A stretch of DNA of 64,000 bases from positions 1 through 64,000 of the forward strand of contig CALPYF020000025.1 of assembly GCA_943327755.2 (NCBI GenBank), written 5' to 3'. Within the stretch, counting starts at the first letter, position 1. Each line of letters opens with the position of its first letter. Below the pieces are notes generated by a model that made no database searches, was not told where the DNA came from, and saw nothing but the letters and a program-made list of their open reading frames with translations. This DNA comes from Deinococcus hopiensis KR-140. GTDB taxonomy: Bacteria > Deinococcota > Deinococci > Deinococcales > Deinococcaceae. Positions 60,142 through 64,000 of this stretch are shown one piece after another. The position numbers were made by a program, and so were the translations under genes.

Positions 60142-60414
60142 GTGCCCCCCTACGCGCTGCAACTGCTGATCGCGCTCGTGCTCGTCGGCGTCACCCGCCT
60201 CGTCGCGTACCCGCTGACCGTGGGGAGCGGCGTGGTGGACGCCCTGGACGCCGTGCTGATGATGCTGGCCCTCGTGAACCTGCGCCTCGCCTGGACGGGC
60301 GCGAACGCCTCGGGCGGCGGACGCGCCCCGGCGTGGTTCGTCGTGGCGGGCCTCGTCACGGCGGGCCTGATCACCCTGACGATGGTCGCGGCCCTCACGC
60401 CCCGCGCCGCCTGA
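60142..60414 (+). CDS. Small membrane protein, unknown
   Basis: A 90-aa protein with three predicted transmembrane segments (LQLLIALVLVGVTRLVAYPL, LDAVLMMLALVNLRLAW, WFVVAGLVTAGLITLTMVAAL). No family is recognised. The GTG at 60142 is chosen because CATAAT (60130-60135) lies 6 nt upstream; the in-frame ATG at 60118 would put that element inside the coding sequence. Confidence 0.6.
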   Translation: MPPYALQLLIALVLVGVTRLVAYPLTVGSGVVDALDAVLMMLALVNLRLAWTGANASGGGRAPAWFVVAGLVTAGLITLTMVAALTPRAA

Positions 60415-60485
60415 CCCGGAATGCGCCTGAGACGCCTGCCGGGTTTGCGCGGGGCGCGCCCCAGCGCTGGGCTAGACTCCGGGGC

Positions 60486-61220
60486 ATGATTCGCCTTGCC
60501 ATTCTCGCGGACCTGCACGCCAACCTGGCGGCGACCCTCGCGGTCCACGCAGACATTCAGCGGCGCGGCCTGACGGACATCTGGGTGCTGGGCGACCTGG
60601 TCGGCAAGGGACCACGCCCGCGTGAAGTGCTGGACTGGACGCAGGCGCACGCCACCCGCGTCATCCAGGGCAACTGGGACGCCCGCGTCGCCGGCGCCAC
60701 GCACCGCCCGCAGGACCTCTGGCCGCGCAGCAAACTCAGCCCGGAAGGGCTCGCGTACCTCGGCGCCCTCCCGTACGGCATCGAGGAACAGTTCGGCGGC
60801 GCGTGGTGGCGGTTCGTGCACGCCAGCAGCCGCGGCCTCTTCCACCGCCTGTACCCGCACAGCAGCCTGCACGACCAGCTCGAGGCGTTCGCGCCCAACG
60901 CGCAGTTCGGCCTGACCGCCCATGCGGACGCCCTCGTGTACGCCGACATGCACGAGGCACTGATGCTGGACGTCGAGGGCCGCCCCCTGATCAACTGCGG
61001 CAGCGTCGGCAACCCGCTGGACTCCACGCTGCCGTGCTACCTGGTGCTGGAATTCGACCCGCACGGCCCGTCGCACAGCGCCACGTACGTCCGCCTGACG
61101 TACGACCGCGACGAGGAGATCAGCGCCGCCGAGGCCAGCGGCATGCCGTTCACCCGCGAGTACGTCGCGGAACTCCTGACCGGCGCGTACCAGAAACGCC
61201 GCGCCCGCACCGGCGAGTAG
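60486..61220 (+). CDS. Calcineurin-like metallophosphoesterase, YfcE/DUF2437-type
   Basis: A 244-aa phosphoesterase. Metal ligands are in ILADLHANLAAT (DxH), WVLGDLVGKGPRP (GDxxG), VIQGNWDARV (GNxD) and LTAHADALVYAD (GH-type, with TAH), and INCGSVGNPLD gives the final family motif. Such enzymes hydrolyse phosphodiesters or cyclic nucleotides. The GDLVGKGP variant is common in bacterial serine/threonine-phosphatase-like members. ATG 60486, 7 nt after TAGACT (60473-60478). Confidence 0.9.
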   Translation: MIRLAILADLHANLAATLAVHADIQRRGLTDIWVLGDLVGKGPRPREVLDWTQAHATRVIQGNWDARVAGATHRPQDLWPRSKLSPEGLAYLGALPYGIEEQFGGAWWRFVHASSRGLFHRLYPHSSLHDQLEAFAPNAQFGLTAHADALVYADMHEALMLDVEGRPLINCGSVGNPLDSTLPCYLVLEFDPHGPSHSATYVRLTYDRDEEISAAEASGMPFTREYVAELLTGAYQKRRARTGE

Positions 61221-61329
61221 GACGGATACCGCCGGACTGGCGGGCCCCATCAGCGCTGTCCGGGAAGCTGCGAGCAGGAGCTGGACGGGCGCCGCCGCGC
61301 CCTCACGTTCTGCCCTTATCCTGGGCGGC

Positions 61330-62715
61330 ATGCGCCGCGCCTTCCTGATTGCCGCCCTGCTGGGTCTGACCGGGGCGGCGCAGGTGGCCGCGCCCGCCTC
61401 GGGGGAGGCGGTGACGCTGCACCTGTCGCGCGAGCCGGGCCTGAGCGCGGAGGTGCGCGCGGCGCTGCGGGCGCTGCCAGGGGATGTGGAGACGACGCTG
61501 CTCGTGCAGGATCTGCGCACACGGGCGGTACTGGAGACGCAGCAGCCGGATCAGGCGCTGATCCCCGCAAGTACCACGAAACTGGTGACGGCGGCGGGCG
61601 TGCTGGACGAGCGGGGCGGGGCGGGAGGCTGGTGGAGTGCCGAGCTGACCGTCCCGGCGGCGCAGGTGGGCCGGGCGTCGGTGAAGGCGGTGACGCTGCG
61701 GGGCAGTGGCGACCCGACCCTGAGCGTGGCCGACGGCGCGTACAGCCTGCGGGCGCTGGCGCGGCAGGCGTACGCGCGGGGGCTGCGCGAGGTGGGCGAG
61801 GTGCGCGTGGACGACCTGGGGTTCGACTCGGCGGCGTGGGAGGTGCCGCTGGGGGTGCCCATGACGGCGCTGCGGCTCGCGGAGTGGCACGACGATCCGC
61901 CCGTCTCGGCGCAGGCGGCGCGCGAGCGGCTGGGCGCGGCGCTGACCGCGCAGCTGCGCGCGGCGGGCGTGCGGGTCACGCGGGAGGACGTGGGGCGCGC
62001 CGCCCCGTGGCAGGCGTGGGTGCCGCCCGCCCGGACGGACGAGCAGGGGCGGGTGCTGCCGCCGGATCCGGTGACGCCCGCCGCTGCCCGCCCGGAGCAG
62101 GGGATCGCCAGTGTGCGCAGCGCGTCGCCGTTCCGGGTGCTGGCGGCCACGCTGCGGCCCAGCGACAACCTGCGTGCCGAGGAACTGCTGGGCACCCTGG
62201 CGCACGGCGCGAACGGCACGCTGCGTGGGGCGCTGGCGCGCGAACGGGCGTACCTGCGCCGCATCGGCGCGGACCTCAGCGGCGTGGAACTGCGTGACGG
62301 CAGCGGCCTGAGCCGCGAGAACCGCCTGAGTCCGCGCGTGCTGGTGGCCGTGCTGCGCGAGCAGTTCGACCTGCCCGCGCCGCTGCCCGGGAAGGCGGGG
62401 CTGCCGGAGGCGCTGTACCGGGCGCGCGGCAACGCGTTCGCCGAGGCCCTCCCGCAGGCGGGCACGGGCGAGAACGTGCCCGAGCACGACGGGCGCGGCG
62501 GGACGATGGCGCTGCGGCTGCGCGGCGCGGGCCTGGACGTGCGCGCCAAGACCGGCACGTTGCCCGGCGTGAGTGCCCTGGCCGGGTACGTGACGGGCCG
62601 CAGCGGGCACGTGCTGGCCTTCGCGGTGATCATGAACGGCCCCGACGAGACGCCGATCCTGACCCTGCGAGCCGTGCAGGACGACGTGGTGCGCGCGGTC
62701 GCGGCGGCGCACTGA
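61330..62715 (+). CDS. dacB: D-alanyl-D-alanine carboxypeptidase, PBP4 (DacB) type
   Basis: A 461-aa exported penicillin-binding protein of class C type 4, trimming or cleaving peptidoglycan cross-links. The signal peptide ends near TGAAQVAAP. Active-site motifs: IPASTTKLVTAA (SxxK), RPSDNLRAEELL (SxN) and VRAKTGTLPGV (KTG), with LRDGSGLSRENRL before the last. The insertion between SxxK and SxN is as in DacB. ATG 61330, 7 nt after TATCCT (61317-61322). Confidence 0.93.
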   Translation: MRRAFLIAALLGLTGAAQVAAPASGEAVTLHLSREPGLSAEVRAALRALPGDVETTLLVQDLRTRAVLETQQPDQALIPASTTKLVTAAGVLDERGGAGGWWSAELTVPAAQVGRASVKAVTLRGSGDPTLSVADGAYSLRALARQAYARGLREVGEVRVDDLGFDSAAWEVPLGVPMTALRLAEWHDDPPVSAQAARERLGAALTAQLRAAGVRVTREDVGRAAPWQAWVPPARTDEQGRVLPPDPVTPAAARPEQGIASVRSASPFRVLAATLRPSDNLRAEELLGTLAHGANGTLRGALARERAYLRRIGADLSGVELRDGSGLSRENRLSPRVLVAVLREQFDLPAPLPGKAGLPEALYRARGNAFAEALPQAGTGENVPEHDGRGGTMALRLRGAGLDVRAKTGTLPGVSALAGYVTGRSGHVLAFAVIMNGPDETPILTLRAVQDDVVRAVAAAH

Positions 62716-62738
62716 CCCCGAGCCCCCCACCGGAGGGG

Positions 62739-62758
62739 GCGCGGCCGGCGGGCCGCGC
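62739..62758 (+). terminator. Hairpin after dacB
   Basis: GCGCGGCC (62739-62746) pairs with GGCCGCGC (62751-62758) around GGCG, followed by TTCAT. Moderate terminator. Confidence 0.6.
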
Positions 62759-62798
62759 TTCATGCAGGAGTTCAGTCCGATCACCTAGACTGCGGGGC

Positions 62799-63416
62799 GT
62801 GACGACTCAAGCGGGCATGAATGTAGTGGTGGCGACCAGCAACGCCGGAAAGATCCGGGAGATCGAGGAGGCCATGCAGGGCCTGGGCTGGACGCTCAGC
62901 CCGCTGGGCGGTCTGCCCCTGCCGGAGGAGACCGGCACCACCTACGAGGAGAACGCGGCCCTGAAGGCCTGCGCGGCCGCCGTCATGCTGGGCCGCCCCG
63001 CGCTGGCGGACGACAGCGGCATCGAGGTCGAGGCGCTGGGCGGCGAGCCCGGCGTGTACTCCGCCCGCTACGGCAACCGCGACAACGACGTGGAACGCAA
63101 CGTGTACCTGCTGGAGAAACTGCGCGGTCAGACCAACCGCCGCGCGAAGTTCGTGTCCGTCGTGATCCTGGCGTACCCGGACGGGCACCTAGAAACGTAC
63201 CGGGGCGAGCTGCCCGGTACGCTGCTGGAAGGTCCGCGCGGCGCGAACGGCTTCGGGTACGACCCGCTGTTCGTCCCGGACGGCGACACCCGCACCCTGG
63301 CCGAGATGACCGTCCCCGAGAAACGTGCCATCAGCCACCGGGGCCGGGCGCTGGCGGCGCTGCGTGAGGCGCACCGCGGCGGCCCGCCTGCACGGGAGAC
63401 CACCCCGATCGGCTGA
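62799..63416 (+). CDS. rdgB: XTP/dITP diphosphatase (RdgB/HAM1)
   Basis: Removes ITP, dITP and XTP from the nucleotide pool and so prevents deaminated purines entering DNA. The 205-aa protein shows VVATSNAGKIREIEEAM, ADDSGIEVEALGGEPGVYSARY (metal-binding DDSG), GFGYDPLFVP and SHRGRALAAL, in family order. The start is the GTG at 62799, 7 nt after TAGACT (62786-62791), adding six residues before the internal Met that matches many homologues. It fits the genome-maintenance theme with uvrB and irrE. Confidence 0.95.
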   Translation: MTTQAGMNVVVATSNAGKIREIEEAMQGLGWTLSPLGGLPLPEETGTTYEENAALKACAAAVMLGRPALADDSGIEVEALGGEPGVYSARYGNRDNDVERNVYLLEKLRGQTNRRAKFVSVVILAYPDGHLETYRGELPGTLLEGPRGANGFGYDPLFVPDGDTRTLAEMTVPEKRAISHRGRALAALREAHRGGPPARETTPIG

Positions 63417-63425
63417 TCGGCGTGG

Positions 63426-63464
63426 GAACGCGGGGCCACCTCTGACCGGGGCGGCCCCGCGTTC
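63426..63464 (+). terminator. Terminator after rdgB
   Basis: GAACGCGGGGCC (63426-63437) pairs with GGCCCCGCGTTC (63453-63464), a perfect 12-bp stem with a 15-nt loop. The downstream T tract is weak (ATGCTT). Confidence 0.7.
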
Positions 63465-63551
63465 ATGCTTCCCTGACAGCGCGTGCAGCCTTCCTTCACC
63501 CGGGGCGCCGCATTCCAGTTGCCGCCCCGGACGGCTGGGTACGGTGGGGGC

Positions 63552-64000
63552 ATGAGTGCATACCGGAGCGTGCTGGCAGGACTGATCGGGGGGGCCGTGG
63601 GCACACTGGCCATGGGGCAGTACTGGACGCGAGTGGCGCCGCTGCTTGAGGGCGACAGCGGCAGCGGTGGTGGGGGCAGCGGGCAGCCGAAGAAGGACGA
63701 GCATTCCATCTCGGTGATCGGGCAGCAGCACCAGCCGGGCGAGAGCAGCACCGCCGCCATCGGCCGGGTCGCGTACGAGAAGACCGAGGGGCACGCGCCG
63801 GGCAGGCAGACCCGCGCGGCCCTCAGCGAGGCGGTCCACTGGGGCATGGGCATCGGCAGCGGCGCGCTGTACGGCGCCCTGGCGGGCCGGGGCAATCCGG
63901 TCAAGGGCGCGGCGTTCGGCGTGGGCCTCTGGGCGCTGGTGGACGAGGGGATCGTGCCGCTGCTGGGCCTGCAGGACGGCCCGGCGGGGACGCCCGCGAA
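63552..64000 (+). CDS. DUF1440/YagU-like membrane protein (3' end cut by window)
   Basis: An open frame from the ATG at 63552 runs off the window after 149 codons. It begins MSAYRSVLAGLIGGAVGTLAM, has a Gly/Ser-rich linker (GDSGSGGGGSGQPKKDE), then AIGRVAYEKTEGHAPG, EAVHWGMGIGSGALYGALAG and GAAFGVGLWALVDEGIVPLLGL. This order (N-terminal helix, charged loop, AVHW...GALYG, LVDE helix) resembles DUF1440 inner-membrane proteins. TACGGT (63540-63545) lies 6 nt before the ATG, supporting a real leaderless gene. Confidence 0.75.
   Translation, partial: MSAYRSVLAGLIGGAVGTLAMGQYWTRVAPLLEGDSGSGGGGSGQPKKDEHSISVIGQQHQPGESSTAAIGRVAYEKTEGHAPGRQTRAALSEAVHWGMGIGSGALYGALAGRGNPVKGAAFGVGLWALVDEGIVPLLGLQDGPAGTPA

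Overview
The window is GC-rich chromosome from a Deinococcus species. The clearest marker is irrE/pprI, the radiation-response metallopeptidase, at the head of a folate operon (irrE-folP-folB-folK), which is the arrangement I recall for D. radiodurans. Supporting markers are an amylosucrase close to the D. geothermalis enzyme, an archaeal/eukaryotic-type ProRS, and a uvrB preceded by a degenerate radiation/desiccation response motif (RDRM). Many genes carry a TANNNT -10 hexamer only 6-9 nt before the start codon, the signature of the leaderless mRNAs that dominate in Deinococcus. I used that spacing to set many starts, and several differ from the longest open frame.

Layout. 1-222: 3' end of a 16S rRNA gene followed at once by an intrinsic terminator. 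266-3195: acyl-CoA-binding protein, then irrE-folP-folB-folK. 3287-8118: an anchored hypothetical, a reverse-strand cluster (dsRNA-binding protein, HAD phosphatase, YraN, small helical protein), and a uracil permease flanked by two paralogous secreted proteins. 8135-13441: uvrB, MFS exporter, TraB-like protein, LysR regulator. 13546-18093: aceE and aceF of pyruvate dehydrogenase. 18180-26207: ugpB-ugpA-ugpE glycerol-3-phosphate-type importer, NmrA-like protein, glycerophosphodiesterase, MerR regulator, SDR, App1-like phosphatase. 26292-33130: glgX, an RGG-rich protein, a structured 160-bp noncoding repeat, an SsuA-like binding protein, and a secreted protein with a glycerophosphodiesterase nested in a phytase-like propeller. 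33187-45759: proS, NADAR protein, DUF2171, hydrolase, amylosucrase, divergent histidine kinase and response regulator, Pit/DUF47 phosphate transport pair, secreted lipoprotein alpha-amylase, DUF427. 45778-57726: tandem ktrB paralogues, THUMP RNA methyltransferase, oxidoreductase, quinate-dehydrogenase-like protein, APH-like kinase, xpt, cyclophilin, antiporter, rpoZ, gnd. 57859-64000: secreted GHL10-like protein, flavin reductase, small membrane protein, metallophosphoesterase, PBP4-type carboxypeptidase, rdgB, and a DUF1440-like gene cut by the window end.

Themes. Alpha-glucan metabolism recurs (glgX, amylosucrase, secreted amylase); two of these genes share the operator-like sequence TGGAAACnGTnCCA and the third has a related LacI-type palindrome. 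Phosphodiester and phosphate scavenging also recurs (ugpBAE, two glycerophosphodiesterase domains, Pit/DUF47). Noncoding DNA is the least ordinary part: a family of 7-bp-period repeats sits at the 3' ends of genes, one heptamer array lies between a possible -35 and -10, and short leaderless or leader micro-ORFs overlap the starts of three genes. No gene in the window looks like a mobile element, CRISPR array or tRNA.
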